A stretch of DNA of 64,000 nucleotides from Atopobiaceae bacterium (lineage in GTDB: Bacteria; Actinomycetota; Coriobacteriia; Coriobacteriales; Atopobiaceae): assembly GCA_017513965.1 (NCBI GenBank), contig JAFWMI010000070.1, positions 31,568 through 95,567 of the forward strand, in the 5' to 3' direction. The stretch's first letter is position 1; the number at the start of each line of letters is the position of its first letter. Made by a program: the position numbers and the translations under genes. Positions 18,127 through 27,619 of this stretch are shown in pieces. Under the pieces are notes generated by a model, which searched no databases, was not told the DNA's origin, and saw nothing but the letters and a program-made list of their open reading frames with translations.

Positions 18127-18160
18127 GAGGCCGTTCTCAAACGAGAACGGCCTCTCTCAT
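18127..18160. terminator. terminator hairpin after the hydrogenase gene
   Basis: Perfect twelve-base arms GAGGCCGTTCTC (18127-18138) and GAGAACGGCCTC (18143-18154) around a four-base loop, followed by TCTCAT. It lies between convergent genes and may serve both. Confidence 0.85.
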
Positions 18161-18186
18161 ACCGAATGACGATTGGGGATGGGAGT

Positions 18187-18492
18187 CTACTCCTTATCGC
18201 CCTTTACGGAAGCATAGAAGGTTGCCTGGTCAAAAATCTCCTCGATGGTGTGGCCGTTCACAAATCTGAGCGAGAGGAACTCGCCCACCGTGGGGACGAG
18301 ATCGCTGCAATCGACGAAATGATTCTTATGGTTGCGTATGGATGTGTCCTGCGCACGCCAGTAATTCTCGTTGGCATCGGTGATGTAGTAGACCTTTGAA
18401 CCGACTCGCATGTAAACGGAGTGGTTAATGTGCAGGTACTCATCCAGCTCTGGATAGCTTATCTTGAGCACCTCTGCTGCTTTCTTGCCCAT
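18187..18492 (-). CDS. small hypothetical protein
   Basis: A 101-residue protein with no family that I recognise. It is soluble, aromatic-rich (YMRVGSKVYYITDANENYW) and ends in a charged tail. The ribosome site AAGGGAG lies 6 bases before the ATG, and codon use matches its neighbours, which supports a real gene. It sits alone between the hydrogenase (convergent) and the HAD phosphatase gene 97 bases upstream on the same strand. Confidence 0.68.
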   Translation of the reverse strand: MGKKAAEVLKISYPELDEYLHINHSVYMRVGSKVYYITDANENYWRAQDTSIRNHKNHFVDCSDLVPTVGEFLSLRFVNGHTIEEIFDQATFYASVKGDKE

Positions 18493-18589
18493 GGCTGCTC
18501 CCTTCTTTCAAGGAAAAACCTTCATGTCCCATCTTAGCGCATACGAGCGCCAATGTTAGCCAAGTCCATATTTGTTAGGCAAGCGTCCC

Positions 18590-19246
18590 TTATTCTAGGA
18601 TTGCCGTGTAGAGTTCTTGAGCGGTGTCCACGACAACGCGGGCACCCTGCTTCCTCAGCTCGTGGGCGTCTCGAAAGCCCCAAGAAACAATGATGCAGGG
18701 CATGCCTGCGTTTTTTGCCGTGAGCAGGTCCACCTCGGAATCGCCCACATACACGCTGTTGTGAGGGGTCGCGCCTACGGCATCCAGGCAGGTCAGTACG
18801 GTGTCGGGCCATGGCTTGCGTCGGATGCCGTCGCGTTCCCGCTCGCCACAAGCCCGGTCAAACGCGCCGGGAAAGAAGTGCTCCACGAGGGGTCGCACGG
18901 CATAGTCGCCCTTGTTCGAAACCACACAACAGCGGATGCCTGCTTTGTGAAGGCGGCTGAGGAGCTGGGGTATGCCAGGATAGGGTCCCGTTTGCACCAT
19001 GCTATGCGAGGCGTAATGTCGGTCAAACGTGGCATGGACCTCCTCAACGAGCTCTTCGCTCGATCCCTCGGGCACGGCACGTCGAATGAGGTTGCGGATG
19101 CCGTTTCCCACGAATTGCCTCACCTCATCGGTGGTGCGCAAGGGAAGCCCATGGGCTGCCAACGCATAGTTGGTGGACGAGGCCAAATCGTCGAGTGTGT
19201 TGAGGAGCGTTCCGTCCAAATCGAACACCACACATGAATAACGCAT
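18590..19246 (-). CDS. HAD-family phosphatase, phosphoglycolate-phosphatase-like
   Basis: A 218-residue HAD hydrolase of the Gph/PGMB-type subfamily with an alpha-helical cap. The nucleophile motif is VFDLDGTLLNT at residues 7-17, motif II is VVSNKGD near 108, motif III lysine is in RRKPWPD near 142, and motif IV is VYVGDSEVDLLTA near 165. Relatives dephosphorylate phosphoglycolate or related sugar phosphates; the substrate cannot be fixed from sequence. GGAGG lies 7 bases before the start. It is divergent from the first CapA-like gene, across a short AT-rich promoter gap (19247-19342). Confidence 0.88.
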   Translation of the reverse strand: MRYSCVVFDLDGTLLNTLDDLASSTNYALAAHGLPLRTTDEVRQFVGNGIRNLIRRAVPEGSSEELVEEVHATFDRHYASHSMVQTGPYPGIPQLLSRLHKAGIRCCVVSNKGDYAVRPLVEHFFPGAFDRACGERERDGIRRKPWPDTVLTCLDAVGATPHNSVYVGDSEVDLLTAKNAGMPCIIVSWGFRDAHELRKQGARVVVDTAQELYTAILE

Positions 19247-19342
19247 GAGCTAACCTCCGCTTGTTTGCTTTATAATCGCATTATGTGTCGTTTCATCGTA
19301 TTATGATACAGATATGCAAAGGATGCGCGGGAAGGGAAGCGC

Positions 19343-20674
19343 ATGAGCGAAAACCGCGACAACTCATATTCCGCAGAAGGGCAACGGCGTGTTTTTGCGA
19401 GTCAGTACTCGCGCTCACGGGGCATTTCTGCGTATCGCAAACGTAGGCGGATGAGCTTGGCCACAAGAATCGTAGTGGCCCTGTTCCTCTTGCTCATCGT
19501 TGGTGGGGCAGCCGTATTGTTCGGTCGACAGTTCTTCTATTACCTCCCTTTTGGCTATCGGCCGCCCACGCAGGGTGAGGCGGCCGCTAAACCAGACGAC
19601 GAAGAACCCATTCCCACCGTTCAGCCCGCCCAGGTGTCTGTGCTCTGTGCGGGGGATGTGGTGGCCCATGGCTCGGTAGTGGACAGTGGCCGTAAGGAGG
19701 GAACCGAGGCCTACAACTTCGTTCACCTCTTTGCGCCCCTTAGGGGAGAGGTTGAGTCCTTCGACGTGCGTACCCTGAGCCAAGAGACGGCCCTTGCGGG
19801 CAAGAACTACGGGTTTGGGTCGTTCGATCGCCTGAACGCACCGCAGGATTTGGGTAGGGCTGAGATAGCCGATGGCTTTAACGTTATTATGCGTGCGACC
19901 GACCACACGCTTGACCTGGGTCGCGATGCCTTGCATAACGAGCTGTCGTGGTGGCATCAAGAGCAGTCAAGCATCCCCGTACTCGGCGTGGCGGAGCCAG
20001 ATCCCGAGGCAAACCCCGGTATCCCCGACTACGTGAGCGATGTGTATCTGTACGAGAAGGACGGCTTTAAGGTCGCGCTTCTCAATCATTCGTGGGGGAT
20101 TGCAGAAGACGACTACTCGGTGGTGGCTGCGCTCTATGAGGACAAGGTCTCGAGCGACGTCTCGCGCGCGCGGGAGTTGGGTGCCGACGTAATAGTCGCC
20201 TTCCCTCACTGGGGAGCAGAGAACAGCACCGAGCTTTCGGAGGAAGAGACCAACTTTGCTCGCCTATACAGCGACTTGGGCGTGGATGTTGTGGTGGGCA
20301 CGAATCCCCGCGTGCTTCAGCAGGTGGAGGTACTGGAGAATGGCGAGGGCCACAAGACGCTCTGCTTCTATTCGCTGGGGTGCCTTACCTCGTCCCTGCA
20401 AGGAGACAACCTGCTTGGTGGCCTTGCTGAGTTCTCTCTGGTGCGCGATGACAAGGGCGTTTGCAGCGTAGCCGACGCAACGCTCAAGCCCGTGGTAACC
20501 CATAGGGCAACGGGCGATGCGTACAGCACGTATTTGTTGCGGGAATACTCAGACGAGCTTGCGCAAAGCAGCTGGGAGCCTGGCCAAACGCGCGAGTACT
20601 ACAACGAGCGGTGCGCGGAGATTCTGGGAGACGGGTACGACCGCGATGCATGCGAGTTGCGCATAGAGGTGTAG
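19343..20674 (+). CDS. CapA-like surface protein, paralogue 1
   Basis: A 443-residue protein with a cytoplasmic N-terminus, one membrane helix (ALFLLLIVGGAAVLFG region, about residues 46-65) and an external domain of the CapA/PgsA poly-gamma-glutamate family, a metallophosphatase-like fold. Visible motifs are LCAGDVVAHGSV, RATDHTLDLG, VYLYEKDGFKVALLNHSWG and the metal-site-like VAFPHWGAEN. It shares whole segments with the CapA-like protein at 25960-27582. No capB, capC or other polyglutamate ligase genes are nearby, so a role in wall or capsule glycan metabolism is more likely than polyglutamate synthesis. GAAGGGAAG precedes the start. A terminator hairpin follows. Confidence 0.85.
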   Translation: MSENRDNSYSAEGQRRVFASQYSRSRGISAYRKRRRMSLATRIVVALFLLLIVGGAAVLFGRQFFYYLPFGYRPPTQGEAAAKPDDEEPIPTVQPAQVSVLCAGDVVAHGSVVDSGRKEGTEAYNFVHLFAPLRGEVESFDVRTLSQETALAGKNYGFGSFDRLNAPQDLGRAEIADGFNVIMRATDHTLDLGRDALHNELSWWHQEQSSIPVLGVAEPDPEANPGIPDYVSDVYLYEKDGFKVALLNHSWGIAEDDYSVVAALYEDKVSSDVSRARELGADVIVAFPHWGAENSTELSEEETNFARLYSDLGVDVVVGTNPRVLQQVEVLENGEGHKTLCFYSLGCLTSSLQGDNLLGGLAEFSLVRDDKGVCSVADATLKPVVTHRATGDAYSTYLLREYSDELAQSSWEPGQTREYYNERCAEILGDGYDRDACELRIEV

Positions 20675-20701
20675 CGGTTAGGCCAGACGCAAATTGCCTG
20701 G

Positions 20702-20740
20702 GGCCACGGACTTGTTTATTTGTCCGTGGCCTTGTTCTTT
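20702..20740 (+). terminator. Rho-independent terminator after CapA-like gene 1
   Basis: Perfect ten-base arms GGCCACGGAC (20702-20711) and GTCCGTGGCC (20722-20731) followed by TTGTTCTTT. The loop contains the stop codon of the convergent HlyD-like gene, so the hairpin may limit read-through both ways. Confidence 0.88.
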
Positions 20741-22377
20741 ATGCCTACGATGACGGTGTTGTCGGCTTGGATGTTGTCCGCCTCGACGGCGGCCTCGTCG
20801 CTGCTCTGCGCGATTACCTTAACCGGCACCTTGGTAACAATGCCGCGGCTTGGGTCAAGCAACACATTGAGGTACGACGAGCTCTCTTCGTCGCTCTGTA
20901 CCGCCTCAACGGGAACGATGAGGGAGTCGGGCACGCTGCGCAGAATGAGCGAGGCGTGTGCCGTCATTTCGGTGGTAATGCGCTCATCGGGGTCTTCCAG
21001 GGCGATAATCGCCATCTTGATGCCGTCACGATCCTCCACGCTTGCCACCGACGATGTTATGGAGAGATCTGGAATGGACGGGAAGGTGATTCTTGCCTCA
21101 AGACCCTCGCGCACGCGCTTTTGGTTCTTCTCCGGAATCTCTATCTCCAAACGCAGGCTAGAGGTGTCCTCGATGCTGCAGAGTTGTGTGGAGCGGCTCA
21201 CGGCTGCGGATTCCTTGGCCTTGTCCTCATTCACGTGCGTCACGACGCCCGAGATGGGCGCGTGGATTACGAGGCTGTCCTGTTGCTCAACTGCCAGGTC
21301 GTATGTTTGCTGTATGGCTGCCAAGACGTCCTGGGCGTCTCTGAGCTGCGCTTCGGCTTTCTCAACCTCGATTTTTGCGCGGTCGATGCTGGCGTGAAGT
21401 TCCGTTTCGTCCACCTCTTCGGTAACGTCCACCTCGACGTCGTCCTCGTTGGTCCCTTCGCCCTCAGTTGAGGTTTGGCGCTTTCGCTTGTTGAGCTCCT
21501 CGCGACGCTTCGTGGCTTCGTCCAACTTCTTTTGCGCATCGTTGAGCACGTCGTTTGCCAGGCCAAGCGTCTGCTCTCGTGCGTCCACGTCGGCCTGCGC
21601 GCTCTCGAGTGCCTCCTGTGCTTTTTGCACGGCATCACGGATTGTGGGGCTTTCGAGCGTGAAGATCACGTAGCCCCGCTCCACCTCGCTGCCTTCCTCC
21701 ACGTTGGCCGACGCGATTGTGCCCGATATGTTTGGGGATACGCTCTGTTCGTCTATGGGGCGAATGAGCGCGGTGGCTTCCAGCGTGTCGAGGAACTCGC
21801 CATGCGTAATGGTTGCCGTAACGTATTCGGGCTCATCCTGTGGAGCCTCACTTTTGTTCTTGTGCGTAAAGGCCCAAACTCCCGCTCCCACCGCAACGAG
21901 TAAGAGCACGAGGATGATGACGACCCTCGTCCTGGTTCGCCGGCGCTTGGTAACTCGAATGTCCTCCTCGGCCTGCTTAGACGAAAGGTAGGGCGTGGCC
22001 ACATCGCTCACGTAGTAGGAACGGTCCTCGCTCACTGCCGCGACTTCGTTGCGCGACAGCGGCTCCTCTGAGTCGTCGTAATCCAACTGAGGATCGGGAA
22101 TGCTCTCGGGATAGAGCTCTGAGGGCTGCGAAGGCTCGTCCTGCTCTTCTTCCTCGTCCTGCTCGTATGAATCCAGAGGTATGGGAGCCATGTGCTTTGC
22201 ACGCACGGAGGAGAGCTGCTCCTGTTGCTCGCTTAGCATGTCCTTGCGCTCCATGCCGTACCCCAAGGCGGGCGAGGCTATGGTGTCGTCGCTAGAGAAT
22301 GACGGCAAGTCGCTTATGGAGAGCTTGCGTGTGGCGTCGGCGTCGTCGTTTGTGTGCTCGTTTGGCGTGTTTGTCAT
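20716..22377 (-). CDS. HlyD/RND-adaptor-like membrane fusion protein
   Basis: A 553-residue protein. Residues 1-160 are acidic, disordered and cytoplasmic. Next comes a basic patch (TKRRRTRTR) and a membrane helix (VVIILVLLLVAVGAGVWAF, about 168-187). The outer part has the split lipoyl domain (SPNISGTIASANVEEGSEV and HAPISGVVTHVNEDKA), a long coiled-coil hairpin near 270-390 interrupted by an acidic insert, then beta-barrel and membrane-proximal domains. Such adaptors work with MacB-type ABC or other exporters, yet no transporter is adjacent. The ATG at 22377 has AGGAA upstream and avoids a 24-residue extension. Partner and substrate are unknown. Confidence 0.85.
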   Translation of the reverse strand: MTNTPNEHTNDDADATRKLSISDLPSFSSDDTIASPALGYGMERKDMLSEQQEQLSSVRAKHMAPIPLDSYEQDEEEEQDEPSQPSELYPESIPDPQLDYDDSEEPLSRNEVAAVSEDRSYYVSDVATPYLSSKQAEEDIRVTKRRRTRTRVVIILVLLLVAVGAGVWAFTHKNKSEAPQDEPEYVTATITHGEFLDTLEATALIRPIDEQSVSPNISGTIASANVEEGSEVERGYVIFTLESPTIRDAVQKAQEALESAQADVDAREQTLGLANDVLNDAQKKLDEATKRREELNKRKRQTSTEGEGTNEDDVEVDVTEEVDETELHASIDRAKIEVEKAEAQLRDAQDVLAAIQQTYDLAVEQQDSLVIHAPISGVVTHVNEDKAKESAAVSRSTQLCSIEDTSSLRLEIEIPEKNQKRVREGLEARITFPSIPDLSITSSVASVEDRDGIKMAIIALEDPDERITTEMTAHASLILRSVPDSLIVPVEAVQSDEESSSYLNVLLDPSRGIVTKVPVKVIAQSSDEAAVEADNIQADNTVIVGIKNKATDK

Positions 22378-22597
22378 AGCTGTTCCTGCAACGTTGGTGG
22401 CTTCATAGCTCGGGTAGAGAAAGGATACCGCAAAAGGTGTGCTAGGCACACAGAAGATGGCAGTGTTTGTCGACAGTCCTCATCTCTCCACGTAGTACAA
22501 TCTTAATCTTGCGTAGCTCGGTGCCGTCTACACTGCGCTGCCGTCTGCAAAAGGATCGCCCGTACCGGCACGGGGCGAGAAGACGAAAGGAACCCCT

Positions 22598-24367
22598 ATG
22601 GCAAGTTTTTCCATGCACACGCACACATGCAACGAGCTGCGTGCGGGTGACATCGACACCCAGGTTGTGCTCACCGGCTGGGTATGGCATCGCCGGGATC
22701 ACGGTGGCCTGATCTTCATTGATCTTCGTGATCGCGAGGGGTTGACTCAGGTATCGTTTGACCCGGACCTTTGCAGCGCCGAGGTATTCCACACGGCAGA
22801 GACCGTACGTACCGAATGGCCCATCAAGGTGACTGGTGTCGTGCGTCCCCGCCCTGAGGGTATGGCGAATCCGAGGCTGGCCACGGGCGAGATTGAGGTG
22901 CTCGCCTCGCAAATCGAGGTGCTCAACACGAGCCGTACGCCTGCGTTCCAAATTGAGGACGAGCTGGACTTGGCGGAGGACATTCGCCTGCGCTATCGCT
23001 ATCTCGACTTGCGCCGGCCGTCCATGATGAGCAATCTGCGCCTGCGTTCCGACTTTACCTTTGCCATACGCGACGCACTGCATCGCCGCGCCTTCATGGA
23101 GGTGGAGACGCCAGCGCTGTTTAAGTCCACGCCTGAGGGTGCGCGCGACTTCGTCGTCCCCAGTCGTCTGCAGTCCGGCAAGTTCTACGCGCTTCCGCAG
23201 AGTCCACAGCTCCTCAAGCAGTTGCTCATGGTGGGTGGCGTCGAGCGATACTATCAGGTGGCAAAGTGCTTCCGCGACGAAGACCTGCGTGCCGACCGCC
23301 AGCCTGAGTTCACGCAGGTGGACATTGAGATGAGCTTCGTTGAGCAAGACGATGTGATGGGTGCGCTCGAGGAGGCGCTCGCAGACGCCTTCGCCGCGGT
23401 GGGGGTGGAGATGTCCACGCCGCTCAGGCGCCTTACGTATCGTGAGGCCATGGACACATACGGAACCGACAAGCCCGACACGCGCTACGACATGCGCCTG
23501 CACGACGTGACGGACCTCTTCCATGAGTCCAAGTTCAAGATTTTTGCCACGGCGGCCAACACCGACGGCCAAGTTATAAAGTGCATCAAGGTAAACGAGG
23601 CGGGGAAGTGGGCCCGCAGCCGTATTGACAAGCTCTCCAAGGTAGCGGCCACGTTTGGCGCAAAGGGCCTGGCATGGATCGCCTTCCGTGAAGACGGTTC
23701 GGTGAACAGCCCCATCGTCAAGTTCTTCTCGGACGAGGAGATGGAAGGCCTGCGCGCGGCATGCGACGTGGAGCCTGGCGACCTGGTGCTGTTTGCTGCA
23801 GGACCATGGCAGTCTACCTGTGAGATTCTCGGTGGCATGCGCGTTCACATGGCAAAGGCCATGGAACTGCCGCTCGAGGGTCACGACTTCCTGTGGGTCG
23901 TCGATTTCCCGCTGGTGCACTGGGACGAGGAGGCGCAGCGATACGCGGCCGAGCACCAACCCTTTACGCAGCCCGAAGAGGCGGATATTGAGCGGCTCGA
24001 GACAGACCCCCTCTCGGTGGGGTCGCACACGTACGACTTTGTGATGGACGGGTACGAGGCCGGTGGCGGCGGCATGCGCGTGCACAATGCCGAGCTGCAG
24101 ATGCGCATCCTCAAGCTGCTGGGCTTTACCGAGGAGCGTGCGCGTGAGCAGTTTGGGTTCTTGCTTGAGGCGCTTGAGTACGGCGCTCCTCCCATGGGTG
24201 GCTTTGCCCTTGGACTGGACCGTGTATGCATGCTGTTGGCGGGCTGTGACTCGATTCGCGAAGTGATGGCGTTCCCCAAAACGACCAACGGCAATGACCT
24301 TATGAGTGACGCACCCTCCGCCGTGTCCGACCGACAGCTCAAGGATGTGGGCCTACGTCTGCTCTAG
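22598..24367 (+). CDS. aspS: aspartyl-tRNA synthetase
   Basis: Class II synthetase of 589 residues with the bacterial-type layout: N-terminal OB-fold anticodon domain (VVLTGWVWHRRDHGG), catalytic core with motif 1 near residue 160, motif 2 YQVAKCFRDEDLRADRQPEF near 220, a GAD insertion domain, and motif 3 GFALGLDRVCMLL near 535. It may charge tRNA-Asp only or also tRNA-Asn; this cannot be decided here. AAAGGAA lies upstream of the start. The 220-base gap from the divergent HlyD-like gene holds the promoter; a TACAAT -10-like hexamer is at 22496-22501, with no clear -35. Confidence 0.97.
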   Translation: MASFSMHTHTCNELRAGDIDTQVVLTGWVWHRRDHGGLIFIDLRDREGLTQVSFDPDLCSAEVFHTAETVRTEWPIKVTGVVRPRPEGMANPRLATGEIEVLASQIEVLNTSRTPAFQIEDELDLAEDIRLRYRYLDLRRPSMMSNLRLRSDFTFAIRDALHRRAFMEVETPALFKSTPEGARDFVVPSRLQSGKFYALPQSPQLLKQLLMVGGVERYYQVAKCFRDEDLRADRQPEFTQVDIEMSFVEQDDVMGALEEALADAFAAVGVEMSTPLRRLTYREAMDTYGTDKPDTRYDMRLHDVTDLFHESKFKIFATAANTDGQVIKCIKVNEAGKWARSRIDKLSKVAATFGAKGLAWIAFREDGSVNSPIVKFFSDEEMEGLRAACDVEPGDLVLFAAGPWQSTCEILGGMRVHMAKAMELPLEGHDFLWVVDFPLVHWDEEAQRYAAEHQPFTQPEEADIERLETDPLSVGSHTYDFVMDGYEAGGGGMRVHNAELQMRILKLLGFTEERAREQFGFLLEALEYGAPPMGGFALGLDRVCMLLAGCDSIREVMAFPKTTNGNDLMSDAPSAVSDRQLKDVGLRLL

Positions 24368-24448
24368 CCGTAGCGATTCCGCAGGTGATGGGAGCCACGC
24401 GAGGGTCTTTGAGAGCGAGAGCCTTCGCGTGGCCTATATGGAGGGACC

Positions 24449-25813
24449 ATGAGGCGTAACCGATATAGCCAACAGTTCGAGCCGCCCGCACAGCCGCCGA
24501 GGATAGTCCGTGCGGCAAATCGCTGGTGGGATCGACTGCTCGACGTAGCTGACAAGCGGTCGTTCTCTCGAGGCGCCTCTGAGTATGCCGCCAATCAAAC
24601 GATGCGCGATTACGTGCTCAACACCCTGGGACTTGGTGCCTGGGGTGCGCTCTTTCCGCTGCTTTCCATCGTGGCGACACAACTGGCAGGTCCCGAGCAG
24701 GCCGGTATGTTCTCCATGGCGTTTACCACTGCCACGCTGCTGCTCTATGTGGGCAACTATGGCGTACGGACCTTCCAGGTCTCAGACATCGAGGAGACCG
24801 AATCGTTCGCCTCGTATCAGGTACAGCGCTTCGTCACCTGCGCGGTTATGCTCTTGGTGGGATGGCTTTGGTGTTCGATACGCGGTTATGATGCGACCAT
24901 GAGCCTCATTACGTGGGGGGCATTTGGATTCCGGGCGGTGGACGCATTGGCCGACGCCTATGAGGGCCGCCTGCAACAGATGGGAAAGCTCTATTTGTCC
25001 GGCGTTTCTCAGGCGGCGCGCTCGTTGCTGGGCATTGCCGTCTTCACGATCCTGCTCTTTGTGACCCGCTCGCTTGTGATAGCGAGCATTGGAATGGCAA
25101 TCTCGGCAGTTGCCTCGTTTGTCCTGCTCACCCTTCCGCTCGCGTTGCTCGAGACGCCCAAGTCGCGCGGGATCGAGCTCATAGAGATACAAGAGCTCTT
25201 TGTGGAGTGCTTTCCCTCCTTTGCGGCGCAGTTCCTCTTTGCCCTGATCGAGACCATGCCAAAGTTCGCGATGGAAGGCGTGCTGCCATACGAGAGCCAA
25301 GTGTTCTTTAACGCCATCTACTTCCCCGCTCAGTCAATCCTCATGATTGTGGGGTTTGTGTACAAGCCACAGCTCGTGCGCATTGCCAACGCATGGGCGG
25401 ACCGTATGCGCAGGGCTCGGTTCGACCTGATTGTTTTTGCCATGCTCGGCGTGAGCGTTTTGGTGACGGTCGTGATGTTCGTCGCGTTTGCCGTGGTGGG
25501 CGTCTGGCTCAATGGCTTGCTCTATGGCACCGACTTTGAGCCGTATCGCATGGCCCAGTACCTCATGATAATTGCTGGGGGACTGTCGGCGGCCATCGAC
25601 TTCCTGTATCAGATCATCACGGTGCTTCGTCAGCAGGCTGCGGCCACGATCATGTACCTCATTGCCTTTGTGGTGGTCGCCGTGGCCTCCATCATCTTGG
25701 TTCGCGTGGTGGGCTTTATGGGCGCCGTGTACGCGTATCTCATTGTGATGGCGGTATTGTTTGTGATGCTGGCCGTGCAATACACGCTTGTTCGCATCTC
25801 GTCCGCTCGATAG
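24449..25813 (+). CDS. Wzx-like polysaccharide flippase (MOP superfamily)
   Basis: A 454-residue polytopic protein with about twelve to fourteen hydrophobic helices spread along its length, the plan of Wzx/RfbX O-antigen or teichuronic-type flippases. These move lipid-linked glycan units across the membrane. The N-terminus is a roughly 50-residue basic cytoplasmic segment. It has a GGAGG ribosome site and lies 81 bases after aspS and 146 bases before the second CapA-like gene. The pairing with CapA-like proteins suggests a role in envelope polymer export, which is inference. Confidence 0.78.
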   Translation: MRRNRYSQQFEPPAQPPRIVRAANRWWDRLLDVADKRSFSRGASEYAANQTMRDYVLNTLGLGAWGALFPLLSIVATQLAGPEQAGMFSMAFTTATLLLYVGNYGVRTFQVSDIEETESFASYQVQRFVTCAVMLLVGWLWCSIRGYDATMSLITWGAFGFRAVDALADAYEGRLQQMGKLYLSGVSQAARSLLGIAVFTILLFVTRSLVIASIGMAISAVASFVLLTLPLALLETPKSRGIELIEIQELFVECFPSFAAQFLFALIETMPKFAMEGVLPYESQVFFNAIYFPAQSILMIVGFVYKPQLVRIANAWADRMRRARFDLIVFAMLGVSVLVTVVMFVAFAVVGVWLNGLLYGTDFEPYRMAQYLMIIAGGLSAAIDFLYQIITVLRQQAAATIMYLIAFVVVAVASIILVRVVGFMGAVYAYLIVMAVLFVMLAVQYTLVRISSAR

Positions 25814-25959
25814 GTTTGGCCTTGCCGGCAGAGCCGTTGTTGGTTGAGCCGGCGCAGAGGATGAGATTGCGTCCGCAGGTCCTAGGGAATACTTCCATTC
25901 TGCAGATGCATGGCAGCCAAATCGCGTATCATCGGAAGAACGCAATATGAGGAGGAACC

Positions 25960-27582
25960 ATGGCAAATCACGCAAGGCGCATGTCGCCTGATGAAGATGC
26001 CCGCAGAGCACACGCTCGTCAGCCACAACAACGGCGCGCCTCGACGCAGAGAAGGAGCACGGCGCGTCACGCCGCCCCTCGCCACCAGGCGCCACAGGCG
26101 CAGCGTCAGAGGTCGGCGCCACCCCGCGACAGCCGTAGGCTGCGTCCGGCTCGTCCGCCAAAGCGCAGCAGCATCGTGCTTCCGCTCGTGGCGGTGCTGG
26201 TAGGTGTGGCAGTACTGGGACTGGGCGGCTTTTTGGTGGTTCGGTCGTGCTCAAACGGCGCTCAGAGCGGCAATACTGCCCAGGATGCGCAGGGCATTGA
26301 AGCCGTTGAGCAGGGAGGCAATGCGGGAACGGCTTCCGCCAGCAGTCCGGGATCGGTTGACATCAACCTGCTTATGGTGGGCGACATGCTCTTCCACTAT
26401 CAGGTGCGCATGAGCGGCCTGCAGTCGGACGGGAGTCGCAACTACGACCATCTCTTCACGAATGTGCTCAACGAGCTTGCCAACAAGGACATCAAGGTGA
26501 TCAACCAGGAGACGCCGCTCGGTGGGCCCATCTTTGAGGGAAGTGCGCCAGACGGCTTTGACGGGTACCCCGAGTTCAATGGTCCGCAGGAGGTGGGAGA
26601 CGCCGAGGTTAAGGCGGGGTTCAACGTGATCCTCAAGGCCACGAACCATGCCATGGACCACAGTGCCAGCTTTGAGGATCCTTATACGCTGGTAAAGAGC
26701 GAGCAAGAGTTCTGGGCAACCAAGCATCCCGAGGTTGCCGTGATTGGTGAGGTAAACCCAGCCGACGAGAATGCGTCCGTGGACGACGTGTACGTGTACG
26801 AGAAGGATGGGTTCAAGGTCGCCCTGCTCAACTACACGCAGGACCTCAATGGCAACGAACCACACGACACGCAGGGCGCCATCTCGATGCTCGAGGAGGA
26901 GCACGTGAAGGCCACCATGGCCAAGGCGCGTGAGCTGGCCGACATGATCGTGGTCTTCCCGCACTGGGGCGAGGAATACAACCTCGAGCCGGTCGACATG
27001 CAGTATGAGTGGGCACAGCTGTTTGTGGATGAGGGCGCCGACGTTATTATCGGCAACCATCCGCATGTGTTTGAGCCCGTTACCACGTATGAGGGCAAGG
27101 ACGGCAAGATCGTGCCCTGCTATTGGTCCACGGGCAACTTCGTGAGCACATCCCCCAGCAACGAGAGCCTCGTGGGCGGCATTGCGGAGGTAACGCTGCG
27201 CAAGGAGGCAGACGGCACCTGCAAGGTTGCTGCCGCGTCGTTTGTGCCCATTGTGACGCATCTGGGGCTTTCCAACGACATGACGACGTACTTGCTGAGC
27301 GACTGGACCAACGACTTGGCCGCAACCAACGAGCTTCACACCGACATCAACGACGCGGACAACACGGGACTTACCGTGGAATGGGCCAATGACTTCTGTC
27401 GCGAGGTGCTGGGCTCCAAGTTTGACGTCGAACGCTCCGTGCTCGAGCTGGACGTCACAACGGCCGAGCACACCTCGGGCGGCTCGAGCTCGTCCAACGA
27501 AACCGCTTCCTCGGGCACCGATGACTCAGCGGGCGAAGAGAAGGCTGAGGTTGTTGAGGTGGAGGTAGACGAGGCGGCGTAG
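25960..27582 (+). CDS. CapA-like surface protein, paralogue 2
   Basis: A 540-residue relative of the protein at 19343-20674. An arginine- and glutamine-rich cytoplasmic N-terminus of about 65 residues precedes a membrane helix (VLPLVAVLVGVAVLGLGGF, about 70-88). A low-complexity linker leads to the CapA metallophosphatase-like domain (LLMVGDMLFHYQVRMSG, KATNHAMDH, VVFPHWGEEY, IIGNHPHVFEP), and an acidic Ser/Glu-rich tail ends it. Segment VYVYEKDGFKVALLN is nearly identical in both paralogues. GNHPHV is intact here, whereas the first copy has GTNPRV, so copy 1 may have altered metal binding. AGGAGG precedes the start. Confidence 0.87.
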   Translation: MANHARRMSPDEDARRAHARQPQQRRASTQRRSTARHAAPRHQAPQAQRQRSAPPRDSRRLRPARPPKRSSIVLPLVAVLVGVAVLGLGGFLVVRSCSNGAQSGNTAQDAQGIEAVEQGGNAGTASASSPGSVDINLLMVGDMLFHYQVRMSGLQSDGSRNYDHLFTNVLNELANKDIKVINQETPLGGPIFEGSAPDGFDGYPEFNGPQEVGDAEVKAGFNVILKATNHAMDHSASFEDPYTLVKSEQEFWATKHPEVAVIGEVNPADENASVDDVYVYEKDGFKVALLNYTQDLNGNEPHDTQGAISMLEEEHVKATMAKARELADMIVVFPHWGEEYNLEPVDMQYEWAQLFVDEGADVIIGNHPHVFEPVTTYEGKDGKIVPCYWSTGNFVSTSPSNESLVGGIAEVTLRKEADGTCKVAAASFVPIVTHLGLSNDMTTYLLSDWTNDLAATNELHTDINDADNTGLTVEWANDFCREVLGSKFDVERSVLELDVTTAEHTSGGSSSSNETASSGTDDSAGEEKAEVVEVEVDEAA

Positions 27583-27619
27583 TCCACTTTGGCATATGGG
27601 ATAGGGTGCTCCCTCGCAT

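Noticed and set aside
20611..21471. Plus-strand open frame (286 codons) opposite the HlyD-like gene
   Set aside because: Antisense shadow. The minus strand encodes clear lipoyl and coiled-coil domains.
22442..24085. Long minus-strand open frame opposite aspS
   Set aside because: His- and Arg-rich composition typical of an antisense shadow; aspS is certain on the other strand.
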